Below, one piece after another: positions 48,063 through 60,116 of a stretch of DNA of 64,000 bases. Within the stretch, counting starts at the first letter, position 1; each line of letters begins with the position of its first letter. Source of the stretch: Cyathus striatus (taxonomy: Eukaryota > Basidiomycota > Agaricomycetes > Agaricales > Nidulariaceae); the NCBI GenBank assembly GCA_025738555.1, contig JAOVFP010000022.1, positions 558,001 through 622,000 on the forward strand, read 5' to 3'. The notes under the pieces were generated by a model that was given only the letters and a program-made list of their open reading frames with translations, did no database searches and was not told the origin of the DNA. Made by a program: the position numbers and the translations under genes.

Positions 48063-48072
48063 TATATATAAA
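48063..48072 (+). promoter_or_regulatory. TATA box before the 48151 gene
   Basis: TATATATAAA about 80 bp before the ATG at 48151, followed by a purine-rich leader. The spacing fits an RNA polymerase II core promoter. Confidence 0.55.
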
Positions 48073-48150
48073 GGTCAGGGTGTGGAGGAAAAAATCAAAC
48101 TCATAACTACCCTGCTGAACATCCTTTCCTGCATGTGACTACTTTCAACA

Positions 48151-49026
48151 ATGTCTTCCAGTTCCCAGCCATTGTCAACAGCCAACAGTGCAGAGAAGCA
48201 AAGATTCATTGAGAAGCTGGAGGCAGAGATGAAGGCCCTCAGGAGGGAGGTGGGCATCGTGGCAATGGCAGAGGAGAATGAGAGAATGACTGTGGGCAAG
48301 ACAGCAGAGAAAGGCCAGGGTGGAGCAGAGGAGGATGCAATGGAAGTGGATGAGAGTAAGAGAAGGCTGGAGGCAATAAGGGCAAAACCATGTGAGCAGG
48401 ATGAGACAAAGGCTAGGGTTGCTCAGATAATGGCGAGGCTAACCAGTTGTCCAGCAGAGGAAACAGCTGAGCAGGGTGTTACTCTGGCATTGCACACAGA
48501 GTATGAGATGGCAGTAGCAAGATTGGGCATCATGTCATTTAGTCTCAAATCAGTGGAGAGGTCCTTACATTACCACAGGGAGGCCAATAGCTTGATGATA
48601 TTGGTGGACAATTCAACTCTGGTGGAGGAAGTGGTGAAGCAAGTGATGGCAGAGGTAGGACCAACAAGGGTAGGAGTTTCATCTCCTGTATTAGAACCAG
48701 AGGTGACATCTTCCCAACAGGTGGGTACTTACATGAGTGCAGAGCAGATTGCTGACTGCAATCACACTATTCAGCAGCTGGAGGTCAAGGGCCACACCAT
48801 TACCTCAGAGGGGGAGGCCAAGAAAAGTGGCATCTGGGTGGAAAATGAGGGTGGTTCCAAGAGGAAACAAACCAACATGAATCTGAAGGACACAATAGAG
48901 GCAATTCCAAAACTACCCAAGAGGAAACCCATTCCAAGGAGGATATGCCATATTGTGGTGGACATTGAAGCAGATAATGAAGATACCAGCACATCAGAAA
49001 AAGATCATGTACATAATTTTGTCTAA
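48151..49026 (+). CDS. Hypothetical 291-residue coiled-coil protein
   Basis: One uninterrupted ATG-initiated frame, acidic and Glu/Lys/Ala-rich. Residues about 15-45 (QRFIEKLEAEMKALRREVG) have heptad character, and a second charged helix follows at about 70-110. The C-terminus has a basic cluster LPKRKPIPRR that could be a nuclear signal, then an acidic tail. A TATA box lies 80 bp upstream and codon use is regular. No Pfam-type domain is recognised. The size and composition would also fit a retrotransposon Gag-like or structural ORF, but no pol follows. It is CpG-poor like its surroundings yet has kept its frame. It is not similar to any other ORF in the window. Confidence 0.5.
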   Translation: MSSSSQPLSTANSAEKQRFIEKLEAEMKALRREVGIVAMAEENERMTVGKTAEKGQGGAEEDAMEVDESKRRLEAIRAKPCEQDETKARVAQIMARLTSCPAEETAEQGVTLALHTEYEMAVARLGIMSFSLKSVERSLHYHREANSLMILVDNSTLVEEVVKQVMAEVGPTRVGVSSPVLEPEVTSSQQVGTYMSAEQIADCNHTIQQLEVKGHTITSEGEAKKSGIWVENEGGSKRKQTNMNLKDTIEAIPKLPKRKPIPRRICHIVVDIEADNEDTSTSEKDHVHNFV

Positions 49027-49375
49027 TGAGAGAAAATTGTGAGAAGCAACAAATAGAAAGGGGGTAGTGTGAGAGAGATGAGGATGATGAGAGAGTAAGA
49101 CTCAGACACAAACACAGACACAGACACAAAATGGGGAGGAAACTTGTTGTCAACTATCAAGATACATGGTGTTTATATACAGGAGTTATCTACCAAAGTC
49201 CTACCAATGTCTTACTAAGGGTACCAAAGTCTTACCAACTATCAGGAAAAATTGAGATGTATAATTTACTCTTCTTAGACATACTTCACCATAATTATCA
49301 GTATATTGTGCATCATTACACCTCTTTATAATAAAAACATCTAATTAATGTCAATTATAAGAATTACAATAAGTC
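49027..49375. other. No gene seen
   Basis: 3' flank of the 48151 ORF. Contains a short ACAGACACAGACACA-type run near 49112 and repeats of CTACCAAAGTC. Nothing else. Confidence 0.5.
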
Positions 49376-50207
49376 AGTAATTTACACTCCCCTGGGAGGT
49401 CTGTATGGACCTGAAAATTCTGTACAGAATCTGCACAGATCTGTGTGGATTCCATACAGATCCATACAGATCCATGAGGATACCATACATAATTTATATA
49501 GTGGCTATTATTATTATTAGAGGTGATTATTCTGTACAGATTCCATACATATTCTGCATGGATCCTGTGTGGATTTATGCAGAATCTGTAAGATCTGTTT
49601 AATTAATTTTCCTGTTTCAAATCACAATGAACACTATTAAAATTGTTAATTCATAATCTCATGTCATCCCTACCACCATCTTGTCTCCACTGCTGCCAGG
49701 ATCTGTGACACTATGTGAAATCATTGTCACAGGCATCAAGTGTAACCCTAGGTGAAAAGTTTGACACTACATGAAATCTGTGACACACTCAATATATAGT
49801 ATCATGCTCAATGCATAGTGTCATGCTTAATGTATAGTAACACACTCAATGCATAGTGTCACACTCAACACTTAGTGTCACACTTAATGCTTAGTGTCAC
49901 ACTTAATGCTTAGTGTCATGCTTAATGCATAGTGTCACACTTAATGCATAGTGTCATGCTTAATGCATAGTGTCACACTCAATGTATAGTGTCATACAGT
50001 AAGATTCTGTACAGAATCTGTACAGAAATTTTCAGGTCTGTAATGCAGAATTCTGCATAATCTGCACAGAATTTTTGATTCTGTGTGGAATCTGCACAGA
50101 TTCAAAAAAACCTCTGCCAAAAAGAAAAAAATCTGTGCAGAATCGAAAATTCTGTACAGATTCCACATGGATCCTTACAGAACACCTGGCTAAGTGTAAA
50201 GAGCTTG
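49376..50207. mobile_element. F2 element copy 2 (832 bp, CpG-depleted)
   Basis: Same ends as copy 1: AGTAATTTACACTCCCC at the left and GGCTAAGTGTAAAGAGCT at the right. It has the same palindromic GGATTC/CTGTACAG flanks and a short 19-bp satellite of roughly a dozen units (about 49785-49995). Sites that read CCGTACGG or CCGCACGG in copy 1 read CCATACAG or TGTGTGG here. No clear target duplication remains. It is an older or mutated copy of the same family. Confidence 0.88.
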
Positions 50208-50762
50208 AAAAATGTGAGTTTGCAATACTACATCACTTTGCATGCTGGGTCTTTCTGTAATACTGTACTAATCAAAATACTTCAGCAGTCATGTGTCATG
50301 AAGCTGCCTGACATGCCAAAATTCAGTACATGTCATGCATCATTAGAGAAACTGATGAATGTTCAAATGGTTCAAAAAAATCTTTTATTTCAAGTCCCAA
50401 ACCTGAAAATTTGCCTCCTATGTACTCTAGTAATCATATACATGGTGTAAAATTAAATAGAAAGGTACTTATTTGACATCAGAGGCATCTTTATTGTTGT
50501 GGCACCAAAAATTCTGGTAATATGTATTCAACCTGCACTTCCTTTTCCCAGACCCCAACTCTTCCTCCTTCACTATAAAAGGGCAAAGAGGGTTACTAGG
50601 GAGTAATAGCTATGAAACTATGTAAAGATCATCACTTACTCTTGCTAACAGTCAAGCAAGTGCAAGTCCAGGGGAATATCTGCAGAATACACAAGGTAAT
50701 TCTGGGAAAAAAGGGGGATGAACACACTAGTATATTTGCTTGTAAACTAAGACGCTTGTTGT
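50208..50762. other. No gene seen
   Basis: A TATA-like CTATAAAAGGGCAAAG occurs near 50572. The minus-strand frame at 50632-50925 is hydrophobic (VLILLLLVLFSIFV), but it runs into the neighbouring repeat and has no homolog in the other repeat copy. I treat it as chance. Confidence 0.4.
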
Positions 50763-50770
50763 AACTACTA

Positions 50771-51651
50771 TTAATATTACTAAACTCTTTTGAGGTCCTG
50801 GAGAGGCTTAGATCACATGGGTTATTACACTTGAAAGTCAAATGGATTGTCACGAATATGCTAAATAGCACTAATAGCAGAAGAATCAGTACAGGATTGC
50901 TTGTTCTACATGAGCAGTTTTGCAAGCCTTATATACTACTGAAAAAGTGGAGTTCTTAGGTACTGTAAAGGTACTGTACAGGTATGAAATAGGTCTAGAT
51001 AGGGTAATTAACTACAATGCTGGGAGGAGGGACATGCACACTCAGGAGGTAAAGTCTGGATAGGAGAGTGTTGGTCATATCATCTCGAAGGGTATGGGTG
51101 CACACAATAATAGAGACGTGCTTATTGGCTGATGCATGTTCCTAAATGCCCAGTGTGTTGCTAGCCTAAAGATAGAACCATCAGCAAGCGCAGCTTCAGA
51201 TCTATGGGCTGTTTGCTTTGATCAGCAGATTGGGTCAAGATGTAATTTTGCAAGATGCTGAGGGCCAATTTGGTTCTCATACAGAGTGATGGCAATGGCC
51301 ATTGGTGCTTGATGGGTGCTTTGCTATTCCTGGCTTCATCAGGTGTGTAGCACTTGGGAGCCGTCCCATGACTGAGATGTGTTGCATTACTGCATGCTTA
51401 TGTTAGATCAAGTGCCACTTGGATTCTATATACACACTTTTCCCACTCTACCTCTTATTATAATCACTATTGCTTTCTATGTCTTTTTACTATGTCCTTA
51501 GTGGTGGTGTCTATAAATAGCATGATTGTTGGCAGTTCAGACCTCACTCCAACACTTAGGTAATCCAATTATGATTGCAAGTGAGTGGCTTATATTATAT
51601 AGATATCACAAAAATTATGCATATACACATTGTACAGCCATCAGGCGTATC
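50771..51651 (-). mobile_element. Promoter-bearing LTR-like repeat, copy X (CpG-depleted)
   Basis: On the minus strand it matches 63192-64000 along the full visible length. Shared words include GATACGCCTGA, CACTTGCAATCATAATTGGA, GTGATTATAATAAG, CAGCCAATAAGCACGTCTC and AGTAGTATATAAGGC. A TATA box (CTTATATA on the plus strand, 50928-50935) and a pyrimidine-rich leader resemble a U3/R region. It is flanked by the direct repeat AACTACTA (50763-50770 and 51652-51659). Eight bases is long for an LTR element and TG..CA ends are not clear, so it is either a solo LTR-like unit or another class. Confidence 0.65.
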
Positions 51652-51659
51652 AACTACTA

Positions 51660-52110
51660 CTGAAGTACTACCTTCCTCCTTCCTCAATCTGTACAATGAA
51701 ATCATCAATATCACCTGCTTGCACTCCAGAGTACAGGCTAGTGATGTAAAAGGGCTGTATATGGTGAAGCTCAGCTCAGCCACAGCTAGAATTACTGGTT
51801 ATGGACAAGTAAATTAGTATACCTATGTTGCAGTGTATGCTACACATGCTTGAAGATCTAATAGTTATTTCTAAGAATGTTTGACTTTAATTTGAAGTAA
51901 CACATTAATCTATATTATAATACAAGAATATTCAAATTATTAATAAATACAATGTGTCTAAACTAAGTTTAAACAACATTAGTAGTCATTTTCAGTTGCT
52001 ATGGACTGTAATGTGCTTAGTATTATGAAAGAACTCACCCATGTAGTAAACATCATCAAATGCATGAGGACAATAACACTTCCAAAAGCACAGTGTTATT
52101 TTGGGCAGCA
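51660..52110. other. No gene seen; AT-rich
   Basis: Short sequence between the LTR-like repeat and the F4 element. No coding evidence. Confidence 0.45.
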
Positions 52111-52869
52111 AGAAAATTCTGGGCATGCACAAAAGTGAGTGTGAGTTGAGTGTGCACGCTCATCTATTGAGCATGAAAATTCGACCCTGTGTGTGATGTG
52201 AGCATGAATATTCTATGCATAAGCATGAATAATCCTTATATGATCATGAGCCAACTGACTGTCTTATATCAACTACATACTGAATAATTGGCATAGTAAA
52301 GCATATTTTTAATACAATTTGGTATATACTAAGCACTGTAATGTAATAATTGAAGAACACCAGTGGGTTTTATATATATTTCATTGTTATTGTCTTCTTT
52401 ATGAGTGTATATTGATTTAAAATGTATACCAATGATCCAGAGTGTTTAGATATGACTTAGAGTGTATATAAATGATTCAGAGAGTGTACATATGATCTAC
52501 AAGTTGTAAAAATGACTCAGAGAGTGTAGCAGTAATTCAGACTAACAGTTAAAATTTTATAGAGCTAGAGAATGGCATATATTGAACAGTAGAAACAGGG
52601 GAAGTTTATAATGAAACAGGGGGCTCAGAAAATTACAGGAAGCTTTACAATGAAGCAGGAAAATTAAGAACAAGGCAGGGGGATTCACAGTGAAGCAGAG
52701 ACCATGGGAAATTCAAAACAAAGAATGGAGCTTTACAGCAAAGTAGGGAACTTCAGAACAAGGAAGGGGGCTTAATAACAAAGCAGGGAAATTCACAATG
52801 AAGCAGGGAGCAATACAGGATACCTATCACACATATTTGCATAGTATAACTGCATGTCAATATTATATT

Positions 52870-54190
52870 TACACTCATACTCAATGCCCTTTGATTTGAG
52901 GATGAGCATGATAGGTATTCTATCACATTTATAATACTTATTTACACTTGCACTCAATGTCCTTTAACTTGAGTGTGAGTGTGATTGGCATTTTTACTCA
53001 TGCTCACAAATATTACACTTATATTTCACTTGAGCATGAGCATGATTGGTATTCCTGTTCATACTCACAAATATTACACTCACACTCAATGCCCTTTAAC
53101 TTGAGCATGAGTATAATTGGTATTCCTATTCATGCTCACAAGTATTACACTCACACTCAATGTCCTTTAACTTGAGTGTGAGTGTGGTATTCCTATTCAT
53201 GCTCACAAGTATTACACTCAAGCTCAATGTCCTTTAACTTGAGTGTGAGTGTGATTGGTATTCTTACTCACACTCACAAATATTACACTTGCATTCAACT
53301 TGAGCGTGAGTATAATTGGTATTCCTATTCATGCTCACAAGTATTACACTCACACTCAATGTTCTTTAACTTGAGTGTGAGCGTGATTGGTATTCTTACT
53401 CATGCTCACAAATATTACACTTGCATTCAACTTGAGCATGAGTGTGGTATTCCTATTCACACTCACAAGTATTACACTCACACTCAATGTTCTTTAACTT
53501 GAGTGTGAGCATGATTGGTATTCTTACTCACACTCACAAATATTACACTTGCATTCAACTTGAGTGTGAGTGTGGTATTTCTATTCACACTCACAAGTAT
53601 TACACTCACACTCACAAGTATTACACTCATGCTCAATGTTCTTTAACTTGAGTGTGAGTATGATTGGTATCCTTATTCATGCTCACAAATATTACACTTG
53701 CATTCAACTTGAGCATGAGTATAATTGGTATTCCTATTCATGCTCACAAGTATTACACTCACACTCAATGTTCTTTAACTTGAGTGTGAGCATGATTGGT
53801 ATCCTTACTCATGCTCACAAATATTACACTTGCATTCAACTTGAGTGTGAGTATAATTGGTATTCCTATTCACACTCACAAGTATAACACTCATGCTCAA
53901 TGTTCTTTAACTTGAGTGTGAGCGTGATTGGTATTCTTACTCATGCTCACAAATATTACACTTGCATTCAACTTGAGCATGAGTGTGGTATTCCTATTCA
54001 CACTCACAAGTATTACACTCATGCTCAATGTTCTTTAACTTGAGTGTGAGTGTGATTGGTATCCTTACTCATGCTTACAAATATTACACTTGCATTCAAC
54101 TTGAGTGTGAGTATAATTGGTATTCCTATTCACACTCACAATTATTACACTCACACTCAACATCCTTTAACTTGAGCATGAGTGTGATTG
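52870..54190. repeat. ~132-bp dimeric minisatellite, left part
   Basis: Two half-units of about 61 and 71 bp alternate. One reads AACTTGAGTGTGAGTGTGAT, TGGTATTCTTACTCAC and ACTTGCATTC. The other reads GAGTATAATTGGTATTCC, CACAAGTATTACACTC and CAATGTTCTTT. The repeated open frames (SVIGILTHAHKYYTC, YNWYSYSCSQVLHS) are products of the repeat. Confidence 0.95.
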
Positions 54191-54324
54191 GTGAGGCGTG
54201 TCAGCCAAATTTATCATTTAAGCTCGACATTTTATGATATTTCATATCATAAAACATCGAGCTTAAATGAGTACAGATTACTCATAAAAACTCATTACTT
54301 TGTGCTTCTTACTATTATTACAAT

Positions 54325-54960
54325 TGTATTATGTGTACTCATAAGTACTCATTACTTCACATTCCCTATTGTTATTGTAATACTATTATGTGTACTCATA
54401 AGTACTCATTACATTATGTTTCCTATTGTTATTGTAATAGTATTATGTGTACTCATAAGTACTCATTACTTTATATTTCCTATTGTTATTGTAATACTAT
54501 TATGTGTACTCATAAGTACTCATTACATTATGTTTCATATTATTATTGTAATACTATAATGCATACTCATAAGTACTCATTACATTATGTTTCATATTAT
54601 TATTGTAATACTATAATGCATACTCATAAGTACTCATTACATTATGTTTCCTATTATTATTGTAATACTATAATGCACACTCATAAGTACTCATTACATT
54701 ATGTTTCCTATTGTTATTGTAATACTATTATGTGTACTTATAAGTACTCATTACATTATGTTTTATATTGTTATTGTAATAGTAATATGCATACTCATAA
54801 GTACTCATTACATTGTGTTTCATATTATTATTGTAATACTAGTATGTGTACTCATAAGTACTCATTACTTTATGTTCTCTATTATTACTATAATGCTTCC
54901 TATTATTATTTAATGGTATAATGTGTACTCATAAGTACTCATTAATTTATGTTTCCTATT
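54325..54960. repeat. 57-bp tandem array, left arm of F1 copy B
   Basis: About 11 units with TACTCATAAGTACTCATTAC and CCTATTGTTATTGTAATACT. It is inverted relative to 57905-58560. Confidence 0.95.
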
Positions 54961-55576
54961 ACTATTGTATTAATATTATGTATACTCATAAGTGCTCATT
55001 ACTTTATACTTTCTATTATTATTAATAGTATTATGTATGCTTTTCCCTTATGTATTACTATGACCGATTACTAGTTGACCTGCGCTTTACATATTTCCCA
55101 CGCTTCGCATTTGTCACGTTATTCACGCGCGTCACGTTCGTCACACATACTCCCGCGCCTCATATTTTTCCCGCGCATTGCATTTGTCACGTTCTTCACG
55201 CGCGTCACGTTCTTCACGCGCGTCACGTTCGTCACACATATTCCCGCGCCTCGTATTTTTCCCGCGCATTGCATTTGTCACGTTCTTCACGCGCGTCACG
55301 CTCGTCACACATATTCCCGCGCTTCGCATTTGTCACATACTTCCCGCGTGTCACATTTGTCACATATATTCCCGCGCTTCACATCTGTCACATATTTCCG
55401 TCGCGTCATGTTCGTCACATATATTCTCGCGCATCACATTTCGTCCCGCCCGTCACGTCTGTCACGCATATTCCCGCGCATCAATTTATCATACATTTCC
55501 CACACATCATATTTGTGACAATTTTCACGCGCGTCACGTCTGTCACAATTCTCCCACACTACGCATATATTGCACT

Positions 55577-55655
55577 TGTCACGCTTTAGCGCGTTTGTCA
55601 CGCTTTAGCGCGTTTGTCACGCTTTAGCGCGTTTGTCACGCTTTAGCGCATTTGT
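55577..55655. repeat. 19-bp array, left arm of F1 copy B
   Basis: About four units of CACGCTTTAGCGCGTTTGT, inverted relative to 57165-57376. Confidence 0.95.
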
Positions 55656-57164
55656 CATGCTTTCATGCGCGTCACGCGTCACGTTTGTCACATTCTTTAT
55701 GAGCATTGCGCTTTTATGAATGTCACACATCTCACATCTATTTGTCACGCATTTCACGCACGTCACACGTGTCACGTCTTTGGGGCATGTCACATAAGTC
55801 ACATCTGTTTCTTATGATTTGTACATGCATCATATTCATCATGTCTTTGGGACTTACATCATGCTTTCACACACATTATAAGCATTACTTATGTCACATC
55901 TTTGAGATGTATAATACATTTCAAGCACATTATGCTTGCATGTGTATCATGATTGTGACATGTTGATGGGGTTCCAACAGGTCTATAATGAAAAATGTTC
56001 TGTACCTTTCATATCCAAGGAATCAGAGCACTCAGTGATGACACATTTAACCCATATCTCATTACTTAGCAGTGTAATTCAGCCTCTTGCATTGACAAGT
56101 CAGTCATGGATTCAGACCCTGTATGACAATACTGCACATGACTACAGAAAAATGATAGTAAGTTTTTCTTAGGCAAGAAAGGAGAAAAGACAAAGTAGTC
56201 CTTCTGAAAAGAGAACAAGAAGAAAAGAAGGTGATGATGTAGTTGATGCTAAACTATAGAATAGACAAGCAAGTAATGACCAAATGGATACTAATACTAA
56301 AAGAACTATATAACATAAATCAGAGATGTGAACACATATGACAGTGTAGAAGTGTCATGTAATCATATAGAGTAAGCATATTAATGTGAGTAGAAGATAT
56401 AAGAATAACCAATGGTTAATGCAAGAATCATGATTATTTAATAACTGAGACATGTGAGTTTGATGTGATGTGGAATCACATATACTCACTATTCTTTCAG
56501 ATTTATTATCCATATGTAGTTCTTTCAGTATGTCCTTTTCTGTTCAGTTGTTAAATATTTCCAAAACATTCATTTCTATCATATGATCTCATGATCTCTC
56601 ATATCCAGACTAACCATTATAGTTTTTACTTTGTCATTTCATTACATCTCTAGACCTGATTATTAAACATCATATCATCCCATTTCCAAATTTCTCATGT
56701 TCTGTCAGTGGGGTAGGACTTCAACTACATATACACTCTACATTTTTCATTCTTGTTTCTTATTACTACCACACTTCTATAACTATCTAATTGTTATTTT
56801 CCATGTTACAATCTCCACTTCTACAAGTTCATTTTGTTTCCTCTGCATATATAATTAATTCACTCTATACTATTAAATTCTTACTCCACTCTCATGACAG
56901 ACAGAAAAATATAATGTGATTCAAAAGCATCATATTTGTGAAAAGTTGCAATGCATTTGAAAAATGTTACATGCATGAACACATGATGGATTTTAAAAAA
57001 TGATATATGTAACATATGTGAAAAGTGTGACATGCATGCAGATCGTCACAGCGTGACGTGCGTGAAATGCGTGACAAATAGATGTGAGATGTGTGACATT
57101 CATAAAAGCGCAATGCTCATAAAGAATGTGACAAACGTGACGCGTGACGCGCATGAAAGCATGA

Positions 57165-57376
57165 CAAACGCGCTAAAGCGTGACAAACGCGCTAAAGCGT
57201 GACAAACGCGCTAAAGCGTGACAAACGCGCTAAAGCGTGACAAACGCGCTAAAGCGTGACAAACGCGCTAAAGCGTGACAAACGCGCTAAAGCGTGACAA
57301 ACGCGCTAAAGCGTGACAAACGCGCTAAAGCGTGACAAACGCGCTAAAGCGTGACAAACGCGCTAAAGCGTGACAA
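57165..57376. repeat. 19-bp array, right arm of F1 copy B
   Basis: About 11 perfect units of CAAACGCGCTAAAGCGTGA. The different copy number from the left arm shows array expansion or contraction after the arms formed. Confidence 0.95.
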
Positions 57377-57904
57377 GTGCAATATATGCGTAGTGTGGGA
57401 GAATTGTGACAGACGTGACGCGCGTGAAAATTGTCACAAATATGATGTGTGGGAAATGTATGATAAATTGATGCGCGGGAATATGCGTGACAGACGTGAC
57501 GGGCGGGACGAATGTGATGCGCGGGAATATATGTGACGAACATGACGCACGGGAAATATGTGACAGATGTGAAGCGCGGGAATATATGTGACAAATGTGA
57601 CACGCGGGAAGTATGTGACAAATGCGAAGCGCGGGAATATGTGTGACGAGCGTGACGCGCGTGAAGAACGTGACAAATGCAATGCGCGGGAAAAATACGA
57701 GGCGCGGGAATATGTGTGACGAACGTGACGCGCGTGAAGAACGTGACAAATGCAATGCGCGGGAAAAATATGAGGCGCGGGAGTATGTGTGACGAACGTG
57801 ACGCGCGTGAATAACGTGACAAATGCGAAGCGTGGGAAATATGTAAAGCGCAGGTCAACTAGTAATCGGTCATAGTAATACATAAGGGAAAAGCATACAT
57901 AATA

Positions 57905-58560
57905 CTATTAATAATAATAGAAAGTATAAAGTAATGAGCACTTATGAGTATACATAATATTAATACAATAGTAATAGGAAACATAAATTAATGAGTACTT
58001 ATGAGTACACATTATACCATTAAATAATAATAGGAAGCATTATAGTAATAATAGAGAACATAAAGTAATGAGTACTTATGAGTACACATACTAGTATTAC
58101 AATAATAATATGAAACACAATGTAATGAGTACTTATGAGTATGCATATTACTATTACAATAACAATATAAAACATAATGTAATGAGTACTTATAAGTACA
58201 CATAATAGTATTACAATAACAATAGGAAACATAATGTAATGAGTACTTATGAGTGTGCATTATAGTATTACAATAATAATAGGAAACATAATGTAATGAG
58301 TACTTATGAGTATGCATTATAGTATTACAATAATAATATGAAACATAATGTAATGAGTACTTATGAGTACACATAATATTATTACAATAACAATAGGAAA
58401 TATAAAGTAATGAGTACTTATGAGTACACATAATACTATTACAATAACAATAGGAAACATAATGTAATGAGTACTTATGAGTACACATAATAGTATTACA
58501 ATAACAATAGGGAATGTGAAGTAATGAGTACTTATGAGTACACATAATACAATTGTAATA
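57905..58560. repeat. 57-bp tandem array, right arm of F1 copy B
   Basis: Inverted counterpart of 54325-54960 with very similar unit order, as expected for arms kept alike by gene conversion or recent origin. Confidence 0.95.
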
Positions 58561-58680
58561 ATAGTAAGAAGCACAAAGTAATGAGTTTTTATGAGTAATC
58601 TGTACTCATTTAAGCTCGATGTTTTATGATATGAAATATCATAAAATGTCGAGCTTAAATGAGAAATTTGGCTGACACTT

Positions 58681-59490
58681 ATGGATTGGTATTCTTACTC
58701 ATGCTCACAAATATTACACTTGCATTCAACTTGAGTGTGAGTGTGGTATTCCTATTCATGCTCACAAGTATTACACTCATGCTCAATGTCCTTTAACTTG
58801 AGTGTGAGCATGATTGGTATCCTTACTCATGCTCACAAATATTACACTTGCATTCAACTTGAGCATGAGTATAATTGGTATTCCTATTCATGCTCACAAG
58901 TATTACACTCACACTCAATATCCTTTAACTTGAGTGTGAGCGTGATTGGTATTCTTACTCATGCTCACAAATATTATACTTGCATTCAACTTGAGTGTGA
59001 GTATAATTGGTATTCCTATTCACACTCACAAGTATTACACTCATGCTCAATATCCTTTAACTTGAGCATGAGCGTGATTGGTATTCTTACTCACACTCAC
59101 AAATATTACACTTGCATTCAACTTGAGCATGAGTATAATTGGTATTTCTATTCATGCTCACAAGTATTACACTCATGCTCAATATCCTTTAACTTGAGTG
59201 TGAGCATGATTGGTATTCTTACTCACACTCACAAATATTACACTTGCATTCAACTTGAGCATGAGTGTGGTATTCCTATTCATGCTCACAAGTATTACAC
59301 TCATGCTCAATATTCTTTAACTTGAGTGTGAGTGTGATTGGTATTCTTACTCATGCTCACAAATATTGCACTTGCATTCAACTTGAGTGTGAGTATAATT
59401 GGTATTCCTATTCATGCTCACAAGTATTACACTCACACTCAATGTCTGAGTGTGATTGGTATTCCTATTCATGCTCACAAATATTACACT
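58681..59490. repeat. ~132-bp dimeric minisatellite, right part
   Basis: Continues the array of 52870-54190 after the F1 insertion, starting at GATTGGTATTCTTACTC. The last units become shorter towards 59460. Confidence 0.95.
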
Positions 59491-60116
59491 TGCAACTTAC
59501 TTTTCCTCCCACATGTAAGTGAAGCCAAAATATAAATGTAACATATAATTTTTTTGTGAGCATGAAGTAAAAACTTTGAGCATGAGTTGACAGACCTTGA
59601 GCGTGAGTTGATGACCTTGAGCGTGAAAACTTAGACCCTGTGCGTGAATGTATGGACCCTGTGTGTGAGATGTTGACCCTGAGCATGAAGTAAAATCTTG
59701 AGCATGATGTGTGCATGCATGCTCAATCCATGCTCACACCTTGAGCATGTACATGAGCATGCATGCACATGTTTGAGTGTGAAGTATAAATATTATTCTT
59801 CAAGATTTGACTTCATATCTTGATTAGAAACATCACTCACATTCACAATATGACACAGACATACAACACTAGTATGTACATTTGATTTACACTCTTTTTG
59901 ACTCACAAATGGGCCATTTAGAACTACAATAAATACCTTGAGCATGACACGCTCAATCACACTCACTTTTGTGCATGCCCAGAATTTTCTATGTGCCCTG
60001 ACATTTTTAATGTTTGAAATTTCGCATTTTGAGCCTGAGCAATAATGTGACTGTTAGTAAACTACTAGTAAACAATGTGGATATTGAAACTTGAAATATC
60101 GTGGTCTATGACATTA

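Larger units (their letters stand above)
54198..58678. mobile_element. Complete foldback-like element family F1, copy B (4.48 kb)
   Basis: Ends are GTGTCAGCCAAATTT and its inverse. Each arm, from outside in, has the ~59-bp palindrome, a 57-bp tandem array, CpG-rich TTCCCGCGC/GTCACGTTCGTCAC repeats and the 19-bp CACGCTTTAGCGCGTTTGT array (4 copies left, about 11 right). Arms are roughly 1.58 and 1.63 kb; the spacer (about 55775-57040) is 1.27 kb. GATTGGT occurs directly outside both ends (54186-54192 and 58684-58690, with five further bases on each side of the TIR). The minisatellite resumes in phase, so the insertion is clear. A 78-residue frame in the spacer (55936-56172) also exists in copy A, but most differences change the residue, so it is not under selection. 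The structure resembles Foldback/Galileo elements. No transposase. Confidence 0.9.
52111..59990. mobile_element. TIR element family F4 enclosing a minisatellite, disrupted by nested F1
   Basis: AGAAAATTCTGGGCATGCAC then AAAAGTGAGTGTGA at the left is found inverted at the right (ending 59990), and further GAGCGTG/CACGCTC words extend the arms to about 55 bp. The interior holds a degenerate GAAGCAGGG repeat (52600-52820), a ~132-bp minisatellite (52870-54190, continuing at 58681-59490) and the complete F1 element. Without F1 it would be about 3.4 kb. No transposase and no certain target duplication; the outermost bases may extend to GGGCA on both sides. Confidence 0.7.

Noticed and set aside
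52948..54237. Tyr/Ser/Cys-rich frames in the minisatellite (also 58741-59535)
   Set aside because: Products of the ~132-bp repeat; more than one frame is open and array length varies.
54331..54921. Long repetitive open frames (19-residue repeats such as YSLHYVSYCYCN) here, at 58012-58545 and at 3128-4031
   Set aside because: The 57-bp DNA unit is a multiple of three, so several frames stay open. They occur inside inverted arms in both orientations, with no codon bias.
55050..55627. Arg/Ser/His-rich frames in the CpG-rich F1 repeats (also 57325-57883 and 1630-2022)
   Set aside because: All three frames are open at once because of the repeated CGCGTCACGTTCGTCAC-type words; not coding.
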